DNA of 64,000 bases from SB15 sp964639245 (GTDB lineage Bacteria; Chloroflexota; Anaerolineae; Aggregatilineales; J027), in assembly GCA_964639245.1 (NCBI GenBank), contig CAZXCU010000006.1, positions 124,001 through 188,000 on the forward strand, written 5' to 3'. This document shows, in pieces, positions 49,388-59,096 of this stretch (position 1 is the stretch's first letter; every line of letters begins with the position of its first letter). Below the pieces are notes generated by a model that saw only the letters and a list, made by a program, of their open reading frames with translations, was not told the DNA's origin and searched no databases. The position numbers and the translations under genes were made by a program.

Positions 49388-51802
49388 ATGGAGAATGTAC
49401 TTACGGCTGTCCCATTGGTAGTGTTCATCCCCTTAATCGGGATGCTCATTAACCTGTTTTTCGGGAAAAATTTTGGAGAAGCGGGCGTAGGCTTTGTGGC
49501 AGTGGGCGCAAGCGCGATGGCGTTTGTGGTATCGGCGCTGTTGTGGGCAGGGCTACGCGATAACAATTATGAAGCGGTGGTCGTCAATCCGCCTTTGCTG
49601 GATGGCTGGATTAACATTCCCTCCGCCAACCTGAGCATCCCTTGGCAGTTCCGGGTGGATACCCTGAGCGTGACCATGATGCTAGTGGTCAGCGGTGTGG
49701 GGACATTGATTCATCTGTATGCAGTGGGCTATATGCACGGCGATTCACGCTTCCCGCGTTTTTTTGTGTATTTGAACCTGTTCCTTGTGTTTATGATGAC
49801 ACTCGTCACAGGCAACAATATTTTGATGATGTTCGTCGGTTGGGAAGGCGTGGGGTTATGCTCCTTCTTGCTGATTGGCTTCTGGTTCGATAAATCGCGT
49901 GTGTTTGCCGATGGCGTATCCGAAGGCTGGAAAAATTCCAACGCTGCTCGTAAAGCCATGATTGCCAACCGTGTCGGTGATTTCGGTGTGTTGATGGCAA
50001 TTTTCCTGACCATCTGGACATTCGGGACACTCGATTTTTACAAGGCGGGCGAACAACCGATTTATGGCGGTGCGCATGGCGACAGCCCCGCCGAAGGTGA
50101 AACCGAAGAACATTCCTCCGCTTTTGCGGTTGCCAGCACCCAAACAGGCATCATTGCGGCGGAAGAAGAAGTACACGATTTCTCCAACATGGGCTTTTTG
50201 AATCAGGCGCAGGTGCTGCTCTCCGATGGTGAAGAACATCGGGTTGAATTTGGCAGCGTAGATTTAAGCCTCGATACGGTGATTACCCTCATTACCCTGT
50301 TGATGTTGCTCGGTGCAGCAGGCAAAAGCGCTCAAATCCCCTTGTTCGTGTGGTTGCCAGACGCGATGGCTGGCCCGACTCCAGTGAGTGCGCTCATCCA
50401 TGCCGCAACGATGGTGACTGCGGGCGTGTATATGATGGTGCGCTCGAATGTGCTGTTTTACCATGCCGATTTAACCTCCTTTATTGTGACAGTGATTGGC
50501 TGCGGGACAGCGATTATGGCCGGGTTTATCGCAGTGGGGCAGTGGGACATTAAAAAAGTGCTGGCCTACAGCACCGTCAGCCAGCTTGGATTTATGGTGG
50601 CGGCGGTGGGTCTGGGTGCTTATGGTGCAGCGATGTTCCACCTTGTAACCCATGCGTTTTTCAAAGCGCTGCTGTTTTTGGGTTCGGGTTCAATTATTCA
50701 CGGTATGGAACACGGGCATCACCATCTGCATGACCATCATGGACACGATCACGGCCATGACAGCCATGATGGACATGAAGCACAAAACCGCGATTCCCAT
50801 GCCCATCATGATGACGATTTTGACCCGCAAGATATGCGAACCATGGGTGGTTTGCGCCACAAAATGCCGATTACTTACTGGACATACCTCATCGGTACAT
50901 TGGCGCTGGCAGGGATTTTCCCCTTCGCAGGCTTCTGGTCAAAAGATGAAATTTTGCTCGACTCCTTCATTGTGGGGTGGGACGACGGCGAACTCAAAGG
51001 CTTTTTTGCCCTGCTGATTTTGCTGGCGGCGGCGGCGTTTACCGCGTTTTACATGTGGCGGCAGGTTTCGATGGTGTTTTATGGCGCACCGCGTCATGAA
51101 GCGGCGGAACATGCTTCCGAAAGCAGTTTGACGATGACCCTGCCCCTGATGATTCTGGCGGTGTTGAGTGTGCTGGGTGGGTTTATGAACACCCCGGCGA
51201 ATTTGCCCCTGCTGCCGGATATTTTTGGAAAACATGAATTTACCAGTTGGTTGGAACATAGCGTTGTCAATGCTCACGCGGCAGATTTCCTGTGGTGGTT
51301 GGCGGTGCTGGCGCTTGGCTTGGCGGTTGGCGCGATTCTCGCTGCCCGTCAGATGTACAGCGACGCGGCACTGGCAACTATCCGCACGACAGGCGATCCC
51401 TTGCAACGTGACCCGCAAACTGCACAGGGTTTTGCCCTTGCCAATGCCAAACTGCTCTGGGATGAAACCTACTTTCGATTTATTGAAAATCCCTACAATG
51501 TTGCCAGCAAATTCCTTGCTGACCGCATTGACTGGCAGTTATGGCACGACTTTTTCCATCACAACGTGGTCTACATGAGCTTTGATCAAGCCTCCAAAGG
51601 GTTGGGTGGCAATATTGATAAGGTTGTCATTGACAAGGGGATTTTGACGGTGTTTGCACGCGGCCCGTGGGAGATTGCCCGCCGTGTGCGGACGTTGCAA
51701 ACGGGTTTTGTTCGTATCTACGCGCTGACGATTGTGCTGGGTACGGTGATTGTCATGGTAGCAATTCTCTTCCCTGAAATTCGGGACTTTTTAGGCATAT
51801 AG
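49388..51802 (+). CDS. nuoL: NADH-quinone oxidoreductase subunit L with His-rich insertion
   Basis: An 804-aa antiporter-like proton pump. Conserved segments include GWEGVGLCSFLLIGFWF, GKSAQIPLFVWLPDAMAGPTPVSALIHAATMVTAGVYM and STVSQLGFMVAAVG. Two insertions are notable: a hydrophilic loop at about 220-290 (E. coli has about 20 residues here) and a His/Asp-rich stretch at 442-479 with 15 His within 33 residues, placed just before the conserved QDMRTMGGL. The C-terminal lateral helix region is present. The ATG follows nuoK by 6 nt. Confidence 0.97.
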   Translation: MENVLTAVPLVVFIPLIGMLINLFFGKNFGEAGVGFVAVGASAMAFVVSALLWAGLRDNNYEAVVVNPPLLDGWINIPSANLSIPWQFRVDTLSVTMMLVVSGVGTLIHLYAVGYMHGDSRFPRFFVYLNLFLVFMMTLVTGNNILMMFVGWEGVGLCSFLLIGFWFDKSRVFADGVSEGWKNSNAARKAMIANRVGDFGVLMAIFLTIWTFGTLDFYKAGEQPIYGGAHGDSPAEGETEEHSSAFAVASTQTGIIAAEEEVHDFSNMGFLNQAQVLLSDGEEHRVEFGSVDLSLDTVITLITLLMLLGAAGKSAQIPLFVWLPDAMAGPTPVSALIHAATMVTAGVYMMVRSNVLFYHADLTSFIVTVIGCGTAIMAGFIAVGQWDIKKVLAYSTVSQLGFMVAAVGLGAYGAAMFHLVTHAFFKALLFLGSGSIIHGMEHGHHHLHDHHGHDHGHDSHDGHEAQNRDSHAHHDDDFDPQDMRTMGGLRHKMPITYWTYLIGTLALAGIFPFAGFWSKDEILLDSFIVGWDDGELKGFFALLILLAAAAFTAFYMWRQVSMVFYGAPRHEAAEHASESSLTMTLPLMILAVLSVLGGFMNTPANLPLLPDIFGKHEFTSWLEHSVVNAHAADFLWWLAVLALGLAVGAILAARQMYSDAALATIRTTGDPLQRDPQTAQGFALANAKLLWDETYFRFIENPYNVASKFLADRIDWQLWHDFFHHNVVYMSFDQASKGLGGNIDKVVIDKGILTVFARGPWEIARRVRTLQTGFVRIYALTIVLGTVIVMVAILFPEIRDFLGI

Positions 51803-51815
51803 GGAAAAACAGTTT

Positions 51816-53384
51816 ATGGAACTTGAAAATACTGGAGTTTCCATCGTTAGTGTGGTGCTGTTCTCCCCGTTGGTGGGGGTGCTGCTGTTCATGTTTGCGC
51901 CGCGCTTAACGGATCGGCAAATTCGTATTGGGACATTGGTAAATTCTCTGATTACGTTCGGGTTTTCGCTCATCATGCTCAGCCAATTTGAATCCGACAA
52001 AGGGATGCAAATGGAGCAGGTGGACACATGGATTGAAGGGTTGGGCATTTACTACCATGTGGGGGTTGACGGCATTAGCATCTGGCTGGTCATGCTCACC
52101 ACCTTTATTTTGCCGATTGCGATTTTGGCTTCGTGGACAAGCATCGAGGAAAAAGTCCGCACCTTCCATATGTTCCTGCTGCTGCTCGAAACCGCCATGT
52201 TGGGTGTGTTCGTGTCGCTTGACCTGTTCCTGTTCTACATTTTCTGGGAAGTCTCGCTCGTGCCGATGTATTTCATGGTCGGCATGTGGGGGTCGAAAGA
52301 CAAAGTGGACTTCTTTGGACGGGAAATGGAAGCCCGCATTTACGCCGCCGTTAAATTCTTCCTGTACACGGTTGCCGGGTCAATTTTGATGCTGCTGGCG
52401 ATTTTGTATGTGGGCAACCAAGCGGACACGTTTGATTTCACCCTTATCCGCGATATGATGCGCTCCGGCGAATTGACCTTTACTGAGAACACTGAACGAC
52501 TGCTGTTTTTGGGCTTTTTCATCGCCTTTGCGATTAAAGTTCCGGTGTGGCCGCTCCATTCATGGCTACCGGATGCCCACGTTCAAGCACCGACGGCGGG
52601 TTCGATTTTGCTGGCGGGTGTTCTCCTCAAACTGGGGACGTATGGCCTTGTGCGCTTTAACATCGAACTGTTCCCCAATGCGGCGATTGATTACGCGCCC
52701 TATATTGGTGCGCTGGCAGTGATCGGGATTATTTACGGCGCATGGGTCTCTTACGCCCAAACCGACGTGAAAAAGCTGGTTGCGTATTCCTCTGTGAGCC
52801 ACTTAGGTTTTGTCGTGTTGGGGATTTTTGCCCTCAACAGCGCGGGGATTCAAGGCGCGGTGCTGCAAATGGTTAATCATGGGATTAGCACGGGCGGGCT
52901 GTTTTTGCTGGTCGGGATGCTCTATGAACGTCGCCATACCAAAGCGCTCAATGCGTTTGGCGGTATCTGGAAAGTCATGCCCATTTACAGTGGATTTGCG
53001 CTGCTCATTTCGATGTCCAGCATGGGTTTGCCCGGCTTGAATGGCTTTGTGGGCGAGTTTACCATTCTGGTCGGTTCAGCAGGGTCAGAAACTTTGAATA
53101 TCTGGTACACCGTGCTGGCAACCATCGGGATTATTTTGGCAGCTGTGTACATCCTGTTCATGTTCAACAAAGTGTTCATGGGGCCGGTTACCAAAGCGGA
53201 AAATCAGGCGTTGGAGGACATCTCATGGAGCAAAAATTGGTATGAAATGTCTGCGTTGATTGCGCTGTCGATTGTCATTCTGGTCATGGGGATTTATCCC
53301 AAGCCCTTCTTTGAACTGATGGATGGTTCGGTGGCTGACCTTGTGGCGCAAATCGACGCGACACTTGAAATAGCGATGAAATAA
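51816..53384 (+). CDS. nuoM: NADH-quinone oxidoreductase subunit M
   Basis: A 522-aa antiporter-like pump subunit with ETAMLGVFVSLDLFLFYIFWEVSLVPMYFM, IKVPVWPLHSWLPDAHVQAPTAGSILLAG and SSVSHLGFVVLG, carrying the conserved Lys and Glu of the channel. AGGGAA lies before the ATG, 13 nt after nuoL. Confidence 0.98.
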   Translation: MELENTGVSIVSVVLFSPLVGVLLFMFAPRLTDRQIRIGTLVNSLITFGFSLIMLSQFESDKGMQMEQVDTWIEGLGIYYHVGVDGISIWLVMLTTFILPIAILASWTSIEEKVRTFHMFLLLLETAMLGVFVSLDLFLFYIFWEVSLVPMYFMVGMWGSKDKVDFFGREMEARIYAAVKFFLYTVAGSILMLLAILYVGNQADTFDFTLIRDMMRSGELTFTENTERLLFLGFFIAFAIKVPVWPLHSWLPDAHVQAPTAGSILLAGVLLKLGTYGLVRFNIELFPNAAIDYAPYIGALAVIGIIYGAWVSYAQTDVKKLVAYSSVSHLGFVVLGIFALNSAGIQGAVLQMVNHGISTGGLFLLVGMLYERRHTKALNAFGGIWKVMPIYSGFALLISMSSMGLPGLNGFVGEFTILVGSAGSETLNIWYTVLATIGIILAAVYILFMFNKVFMGPVTKAENQALEDISWSKNWYEMSALIALSIVILVMGIYPKPFFELMDGSVADLVAQIDATLEIAMK

Positions 53385-53397
53385 CAAGGGGATTCTG

Positions 53398-54912
53398 ATG
53401 TTTACTTCCCCACCAACTTTTGAAGAATTGAATGTCTGGGCGGCAACGCCCGTCATCGTTTTGTGTCTGTGGGCTTCGCTGCTGCTGGTTGGAGACCGCT
53501 TCATCAAAAACAAGTATTTTGTGGCGGCATGGGCGCTGGCGGGCGTGGTCGTCTCGCTGCTGCTGGCGTTGTTCCAGGCGGGCGGTACTTTCGACATCGG
53601 CGATTCTGGCACGGCGTTTGAAGGCATGTTTGCGGCTGACCAGTTTACCTATGTGGTCAATATTGTGGCGCTCATTTCGGCTGCCATTGGTATCCTGATT
53701 TCGTATGAATATCTGGAACGCACGGGCTTGGACAGGGGCGAATATTACATTTTGCTCATGTTCAGCGCGGCAGGTGCAATGCTCATGGGGTCGTCCAACA
53801 ACCTTGCGATGATTTTCATTGCGCTGGAACTACTCTCGATTCCGTTGTACATCCTCTCCGGGATTCGCCGTCCCCAAGAGGAAAGTGAAGAAAGCGCTAT
53901 GAAATACTTTTTGCTCGGCGCGTTTTCTTCCTCATTTTTTGTCTATGGGATTGCCCTCATCTTTGGTGCAACCGGGTCGCTGGATTTGTCCGAAATTGTG
54001 ACGGTTGCGACGACGATTAGTGAACAGGACTCAACGCAGCGCTTTTTGCTCCTGATGGGCGCGGCGCTCATGATTGTTGGGCTTGGCTTTAAAGTCGCGG
54101 CTGTTCCCTTCCATATGTGGACACCCGATGTATATCAGGGTGCGCCTACGCCTGTTACAGCGTATATGAGTTCAGTCGCCAAAGTCGGTGGTTTTGCGGC
54201 GTTTCTGCGAGTGCTGGTGACGGGGCTGCCCGTCATCATTGAAGGCGGGGATGCTGCCATCTGGGTAGATACCCTGCAAATTATCGCGGCGGCAACGCTC
54301 ATTCTGGGTAATTTTGTGGCGATTGTGCAGTTTGACCTCAAACGTCTGCTGGCCTATTCGAGCATCGCGCACGCAGGTTACATTTTGATTGCCCTTGCTG
54401 CGGGTGGGGTTCCCGGCATTGGCGATGATGCTGCCCAAGCCGCCCTTGTTTATCTTGCTGCATATGCCTTTACCAACATTGGCGCATTTGCGGTGGTTGC
54501 GGCGGTGGAGAAAAACGACTCCACCGGGACGACCCTTGCCGACATCAAAGGTCTAGCGAATCATGCGCCGTGGCTGGCGGGTGCGATGACCGTTTTCATG
54601 TTCAGTCTGACCGGAATACCTTTAACTGCTGGTTTCATCGGCAAATTCTGGGTGTTCAGCACCGCATTGGATGCCGGATTGGAAGAACTCGCCGTCTTAG
54701 GGGTGCTGACCAGCGCGATTTCTGCTTTTTACTACATTCGGATTATCTGGAATATGTATTTTGAAGCCGGTGATGCCGCCCCCGCCGCAGGCGAACACCG
54801 TTTCCTGACCAGCGGTTTGATTATTACCGCCGCAGGGACGGTTATTCTGGGGGTGCTGCCCTTCATTCTGGAAAATCTGGTGCGGGACGCAACCCTCGCC
54901 ATTCTTCGCTAA
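53398..54912 (+). CDS. nuoN: NADH-quinone oxidoreductase subunit N
   Basis: A 504-aa antiporter-like pump subunit with FIALELLSIPLYILSG, KVAAVPFHMWTPDVYQGAPTPVTAYMSSVAKVGGFAAFLR and YSSIAHAGYILIALA. AAGGGGA precedes the ATG. Last gene of the cluster, which completes the 14 core subunits. Confidence 0.98.
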   Translation: MFTSPPTFEELNVWAATPVIVLCLWASLLLVGDRFIKNKYFVAAWALAGVVVSLLLALFQAGGTFDIGDSGTAFEGMFAADQFTYVVNIVALISAAIGILISYEYLERTGLDRGEYYILLMFSAAGAMLMGSSNNLAMIFIALELLSIPLYILSGIRRPQEESEESAMKYFLLGAFSSSFFVYGIALIFGATGSLDLSEIVTVATTISEQDSTQRFLLLMGAALMIVGLGFKVAAVPFHMWTPDVYQGAPTPVTAYMSSVAKVGGFAAFLRVLVTGLPVIIEGGDAAIWVDTLQIIAAATLILGNFVAIVQFDLKRLLAYSSIAHAGYILIALAAGGVPGIGDDAAQAALVYLAAYAFTNIGAFAVVAAVEKNDSTGTTLADIKGLANHAPWLAGAMTVFMFSLTGIPLTAGFIGKFWVFSTALDAGLEELAVLGVLTSAISAFYYIRIIWNMYFEAGDAAPAAGEHRFLTSGLIITAAGTVILGVLPFILENLVRDATLAILR

Positions 54913-54926
54913 AGCAAATATCAAAT

Positions 54927-54949
54927 GGCGGGGTCTTGTATGCCCCGCC
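54927..54949. terminator. Hairpin between convergent nuoN and phosphatase genes
   Basis: A perfect 7-bp stem, GGCGGGG (54927-54933) with CCCCGCC (54943-54949). It is followed by TCTTCTC on the plus strand and ATTTGATATTTG on the minus strand, so it may terminate weakly in both directions. Confidence 0.6.
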
Positions 54950-54965
54950 TCTTCTCACGACTTCC

Positions 54966-56171
54966 TCAAAATCGCGGCGTAATCGGCAAATCCAAATCCT
55001 CAAGGATGATGTTGTTAATGTCATACGCGGTTAAATGGATCCGGTCTTCGTAAAGTTCAATGATTGGATACACCGGCTCACTCAGGAAAAATTGACTGTT
55101 TTGCATGACCTCGCCTTGATAGTAATTCCGTGTGGAGACTGATCCTGCCGTAACGTAGTGAATCCCATTTTGGATAAATCGTTCATACACATGAGCATGA
55201 CCACTCAGCGCCAACACCACATGATTTGCCTCAAATTTGGGCATCCAATTTTCCGCCACCACCAAGCCATCCCATTGATGTACTCCAGCAGAGGTATAGG
55301 GCGGAATATGGAAGAAAGCCACCGTATAACGAACATCGGTACGGGCAAGTTTGGCATCCAGCCATTCTTCTTGAGCATTTTTGAAGCGGGCATAGCTGTA
55401 AAAAAGCTGCGAATTGAGCGATAAAAATTGAATACCGTTCAAATCAAAACTGCTGTACCAGCGTTTGCCCTCATAATTATCAGCGTTATAGGGGGGGAAC
55501 ACATGAAAATAGGAAGGCATCCCGTCCAGCCACGCCGCGTCATCCAATTCGTGGTTGCCAAAGGTCGGATAATGCGCCACAGTGGAGAGGGTGGGTTGGA
55601 ACGGTTCAAAATATTTCTTTGCCCAATTAATCCAGTGATTGTTCTCATATTCGTGCATGAAATAGACAATATCGCCCAGATGCAAAAACAAATCGAGGTC
55701 ATGCTGAGCAAGATATTTACCAATTTTAAGCGTTACATCGTCACCAAAGCCGGTGTCACCCAGCGCAGACAAGCGAATAGGCCATTCATAGGGCGGGGTA
55801 CGGAAAGTTAAATTTGACCATGTGGTTCCGGTTAGCAAAAGCAGCTCAACACCATCCACCCGCACCTGATATTGATAAGCCGTCGATGGGGTGAGTCCTT
55901 CCACGAAAATTTGTTGTGACTGGACATCGGGTGCAAGCGGATATTCTTGAACCGGTGTGCCTTCCTGCAAAATAATCAGTTTTCCATTGGGAGTTGGCGC
56001 ACTCAGCCAGCAGCGAATGACCGCGCTGGTTTCAGTAACATGCTGAACTGTTGGTGGGAGGAAAAATTGCATCGCAGAGTCTTGTGCCAGCAAAAGTTCG
56101 GCGGGTGACATTCCCAGCACACTGCTTCCAGCAGCCGCCCCGACGGTTTTCAAAAAGGTGCGTCGTTTCAT
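54966..56171 (-). CDS. Tat-exported metallophosphoesterase, purple acid phosphatase-like
   Basis: A 401-aa exported enzyme. The N-terminus has a twin-arginine motif (KRRTFLKTV) and a hydrophobic stretch ending LLLAQD. An N-terminal fibronectin-like domain (about 35-135) precedes the calcineurin-like fold: GDTGFGDD, GDIVYF, GNHE, HIPPYTS and SGHAHVYER supply the two-metal centre, in the order of purple acid phosphatases. It probably hydrolyses phosphate esters outside the cell. The ATG at 56169-56171 overlaps the upstream stop by 3 bp; the longer frame to 56228 would destroy the Tat signal. Confidence 0.93.
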   Translation of the reverse strand: MKRRTFLKTVGAAAGSSVLGMSPAELLLAQDSAMQFFLPPTVQHVTETSAVIRCWLSAPTPNGKLIILQEGTPVQEYPLAPDVQSQQIFVEGLTPSTAYQYQVRVDGVELLLLTGTTWSNLTFRTPPYEWPIRLSALGDTGFGDDVTLKIGKYLAQHDLDLFLHLGDIVYFMHEYENNHWINWAKKYFEPFQPTLSTVAHYPTFGNHELDDAAWLDGMPSYFHVFPPYNADNYEGKRWYSSFDLNGIQFLSLNSQLFYSYARFKNAQEEWLDAKLARTDVRYTVAFFHIPPYTSAGVHQWDGLVVAENWMPKFEANHVVLALSGHAHVYERFIQNGIHYVTAGSVSTRNYYQGEVMQNSQFFLSEPVYPIIELYEDRIHLTAYDINNIILEDLDLPITPRF

Positions 56172-56779
56172 TCGTGCATTGCTCCATGTGATTTCGACCC
56201 AAGTATATCTTCGGGGAGCGCAGGCCATTCGTCAATCTGGTCAGCCATGTCTTTCCAATTTACGCGCCCACTCCATTCTGTAATCTTGACCGAAATCACG
56301 CTGGTATGGTCGAGTTCTTCCTGTGTAATTGGACGGTATTCTTTGCCTGCTTCCATATGCGGGAAATATTTAGAAATTAAGCCATACAAGGCGGTTTTCG
56401 CTGCATCAGAATCGGTCAAAATCTCCGCTTCACCAAACACTACTACCCCGCGATATTGCACGCTGAATTCCACTGCTGCATTGCTGGGTAACAAGCGCCC
56501 CATCTCATAAGCGGAGATGCACACTTTGGGGTTATTTTCAATGTTTGCCCGAATCCGTCCAACCACATTGGCATGAAAAATAATGCGATGCTGTGCGTCG
56601 TCGTACCAGAAGAGGGTCATGTTATTAAAGGGGAGGTCATCCCAACTGGTCGAAACTGTACACACCTGCGCCTGTTGCAAAAAGGCTTTCACCCACGCAT
56701 CATCCTGTACAAGATGCTGACGATTGGTGCGCGGTTGGGTGGGGGGACGCACGGCAGGATCATAGCTGGGTCTGGACAT
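56168..56779 (-). CDS. Pyridoxamine 5'-phosphate oxidase-family (FMN split-barrel) protein
   Basis: A 203-aa protein of the PNPOx-like split barrel family. The typical strand pattern is seen at QAQVCTVSTSWDDLPFNNMTLFWYDDAQHRIIFHANVVGRIRANIENNPKVCISAYEMG and then VEFSVQYRGVVVFGEAEIL. Relatives bind FMN, F420 or heme; the substrate is unknown. The ATG at 56777-56779 is chosen because AGGAG is 8 nt upstream; the frame continues to 56824. It is first in a two-gene unit with the phosphatase. Confidence 0.9.
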   Translation of the reverse strand: MSRPSYDPAVRPPTQPRTNRQHLVQDDAWVKAFLQQAQVCTVSTSWDDLPFNNMTLFWYDDAQHRIIFHANVVGRIRANIENNPKVCISAYEMGRLLPSNAAVEFSVQYRGVVVFGEAEILTDSDAAKTALYGLISKYFPHMEAGKEYRPITQEELDHTSVISVKITEWSGRVNWKDMADQIDEWPALPEDILGSKSHGAMHE

Positions 56780-56904
56780 AGGGCTTACTCCTGAATTTTT
56801 AGCAGTGTAGCAAAATCCCTTCATTCGCTATAGAACCATAGGCACAACCCGCGATTTTGGGTATATTTTGACCATTGTATTCCGTAATAAAGAAAATCAT
56901 CCTG

Positions 56905-58080
56905 ATGAGTTTATCCAACGCTTCAATTGTCCGCCTGAGCAACAGCGCCATTCTCAAAAAAGCCAAAGAACACATTCACCCCGAAAAAATTGTCGAAACC
57001 GCCGTCCAAATTCAACAAATTGCTGCGCCTACTTTTGCCGAAAAAGAACGTGCCGCGTATGTACAATCATTGTTTCAAAAACTTGGTTTACACGATGTTG
57101 AAATGGACGAGGTTTACAATGTGTATGGCTGGCTGCACGGCGAACATGAAAACGCCCCGACTCTGCTCATTTCTGCCCATACAGACACCGTTTTTCCCAT
57201 CGAAACCGATGTCTCCATCCGTCGTGAGGGCGATTTGGTCTATGGCATTGGCTTGGGCGATAACAGTTTGGGGGTCGCGGGACTCTTAGCGCTGATTGAA
57301 GTTTTTAAAAATGCCCGGATTCCGCATGAAGCCAATCTATGTTTTGTTGCCAATTCCCGCGAAGAAGGGTTAGGCGACTTGGGGGGAATGCGCGAAGCAG
57401 TGAAACGCCTCCAACCACAGGTCAAAGCCGCGATTGTGCTTGAAGGAATGGCGCTGGGGAGGATTTACAATGCGGGAATTGGTGTGCGCCGCTACAAACT
57501 CACTGTGACCTGTCCCGGTGGGCATAGCTGGCTGCATTTTGGTAACACCAGCGCCATTCATACCCTCATGCAGTTCGGCAGCGAAATGCTAAAAATTCAA
57601 GTGCCGACCACCCCGCGCACCACCTACAACATCGGGGTGATTAGCGGGGGAACCTCTGTCAATACCATTGCCTCAGAAGCCTCTTGTTACATTGATTTGC
57701 GCTCCGAAGATGTGACCTGCTTAAAAAACTTGGAAGATGAGGTCTTGGCGCTGGGCAAAAAACTCACTCGTGAAGATGTCCGCTTTGATTTTGAACTGGT
57801 AGGCAATCGCCCGGCGGGGTCGATTCCGCCCGACCATCCCCTTGTGCGATTGGCGGTGGATGCTCATGAGGCTATTCAGATGAAAAGTGAATTGGACGGC
57901 GGCAGCACCGATGCCAATATTCCCCTGTCCGAAGGCATTCCGACGGTGTGTGTCGGGATTTCCTACGGCGGAAACGCCCACCGATTGGATGAATACATCG
58001 AAACCACCCCGATTGAAATGGGCATGTGGCAGTTGGTTCTGCTGGCAACCGCCGCTTCCAATGCCATTTCAACATGGTGA
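56905..58080 (+). CDS. M20-family metallopeptidase
   Basis: A 391-aa zinc aminopeptidase/carboxypeptidase-like enzyme of the M20 clan. The metal ligands and catalytic residues are visible: His92-x-Asp94 (LISAHTDTVFP), Asp119 (LGDNSLGVAG), Glu153-Glu154 (NSREEGLGD) and a C-terminal His (GGNAHRLDEYI). The lid dimerisation domain spans about 190-300 (TCPGGHSWLHFGN, NTIASEASCYIDLRSED). The start is uncertain: the frame extends to a TTG at 56875, but the ATG at 56905 fits better. The substrate is unknown. A second, more distant M20 gene lies at 61064-62239. Confidence 0.9.
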   Translation: MSLSNASIVRLSNSAILKKAKEHIHPEKIVETAVQIQQIAAPTFAEKERAAYVQSLFQKLGLHDVEMDEVYNVYGWLHGEHENAPTLLISAHTDTVFPIETDVSIRREGDLVYGIGLGDNSLGVAGLLALIEVFKNARIPHEANLCFVANSREEGLGDLGGMREAVKRLQPQVKAAIVLEGMALGRIYNAGIGVRRYKLTVTCPGGHSWLHFGNTSAIHTLMQFGSEMLKIQVPTTPRTTYNIGVISGGTSVNTIASEASCYIDLRSEDVTCLKNLEDEVLALGKKLTREDVRFDFELVGNRPAGSIPPDHPLVRLAVDAHEAIQMKSELDGGSTDANIPLSEGIPTVCVGISYGGNAHRLDEYIETTPIEMGMWQLVLLATAASNAISTW

Positions 58081-58132
58081 GGCCATTTTTATTTATAATA
58101 TTTCCTAAACCGAGTCGTAACGAGATACATCT

Positions 58133-58984
58133 ATGAGTCAAAAGTTAACTATCGTCGCTGCCGTTCAACTTCCCTCGATTGCGCGATTTCGGGAAGGGTT
58201 GAGAAAAGAACCGCAGTTTAGTGCCAACATTGTGACAGATTTGGACAAAGCGCGAGAAGCCCTTGACGACCTGAGCAAACCAGCCGATGTGTTGGTCATT
58301 GACAACAATTTGGGCGCGGGTGTTCATCAGCTCATCAAAGAAGCCCGTCAAAATTTCCCGCGTTTGCTCATCGTCTTGGTGGATGAAGCCGCCGATTTTG
58401 CCATGCCCGGACGGGCCGATGATGTTACCACCACGCCGTTTGAAAATGATGACCTCATCACCCGTATCAAGCGGTTGCATGAAGATCGTCACTTGCAAAC
58501 GTTGCGGGCAGACGCGCTGCCTCCAGTGCGGGTGTTTGCCAAAGCGCTCCTCAAAGCCGGCAAAGGCAAGGCCAAACAACAAACCGCTGTCGAAGCCATC
58601 AAAGAAATTGGCTATGACTATGTGGCATTTTATTCTGTTACCAACACTAACCCGCCGGAAATGACCCTCATCGCGCAGGTGGGGCCAAACGATGCACTGA
58701 GCATGGCTCCCAAAAAACAGGAATACGATGGCTCATTTGTCGGTTGGGTAGCCCGCAAAGGCGAAAGTCGCATCCTCAAACCGAATGACGACCCCTCGCA
58801 TCCCTTTATCCAGAAACAGCGCTATCAAACGGCGGTTGGGATTCCGGTGGGGGTGGCGCTGCGCTTTGGGGTGCTGTTTGCTTGTAACGAGGGCGAAAAT
58901 TCGATTTCACAGGAAAATGTGCTGATACTCGAATTGGTCAGCGCCCAGCTTTCAAGCGCCCTTGCCAAAGATGCCCGCGCATGA
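58133..58984 (+). CDS. Pseudo-receiver plus GAF domain protein
   Basis: A 283-aa protein. Residues 5-120 look like a response-regulator receiver in which the phospho-acceptor-like Asp57 (VLVIDNNLGAG) remains but the N-terminal acidic pair is missing (TIVAAVQLPSIAR) and the usual Thr/Lys are not clear. Phosphorylation is therefore doubtful. Residues about 130-278 are a GAF domain (AIKEIGYDYVAFYSVTN, then SFVGWVARKGESRIL, GIPVGVALRFGVLFACN). It may bind a small ligand or a partner protein. No output domain is present. It lies directly upstream of the rplJ leader. Confidence 0.75.
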   Translation: MSQKLTIVAAVQLPSIARFREGLRKEPQFSANIVTDLDKAREALDDLSKPADVLVIDNNLGAGVHQLIKEARQNFPRLLIVLVDEAADFAMPGRADDVTTTPFENDDLITRIKRLHEDRHLQTLRADALPPVRVFAKALLKAGKGKAKQQTAVEAIKEIGYDYVAFYSVTNTNPPEMTLIAQVGPNDALSMAPKKQEYDGSFVGWVARKGESRILKPNDDPSHPFIQKQRYQTAVGIPVGVALRFGVLFACNEGENSISQENVLILELVSAQLSSALAKDARA

Positions 58985-59020
58985 TACACTGCTGCGCGGC
59001 AAATTCATAAACAACCTTTT

Positions 59021-59096
59021 TGCTGAAGACAGCAGGTGCGACTCCAACCGCTTAATGTCCTGCCGAGGTGAAGCCAAACCGAGATAACCCTATCCG
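59021..59096 (+). promoter_or_regulatory. L10 leader (rplJ autoregulatory RNA)
   Basis: The region before rplJ carries the L10-leader signature: GCAGG (59032-59036) pairs with CCTGC (59059-59063), with CTTAATGTCCTGCCGAGGTGAAGCC typical of the family. The RNA binds the L10(L12)4 complex to repress its own operon. It is followed at once by a terminator hairpin, so control is probably by attenuation. Confidence 0.85.

Noticed and set aside
50705..50832. His-rich stretch as a cloning-tag artefact or frameshift
   Set aside because: The frame stays open on both sides, with conserved NuoL sequence before and after, so it is a natural insertion.
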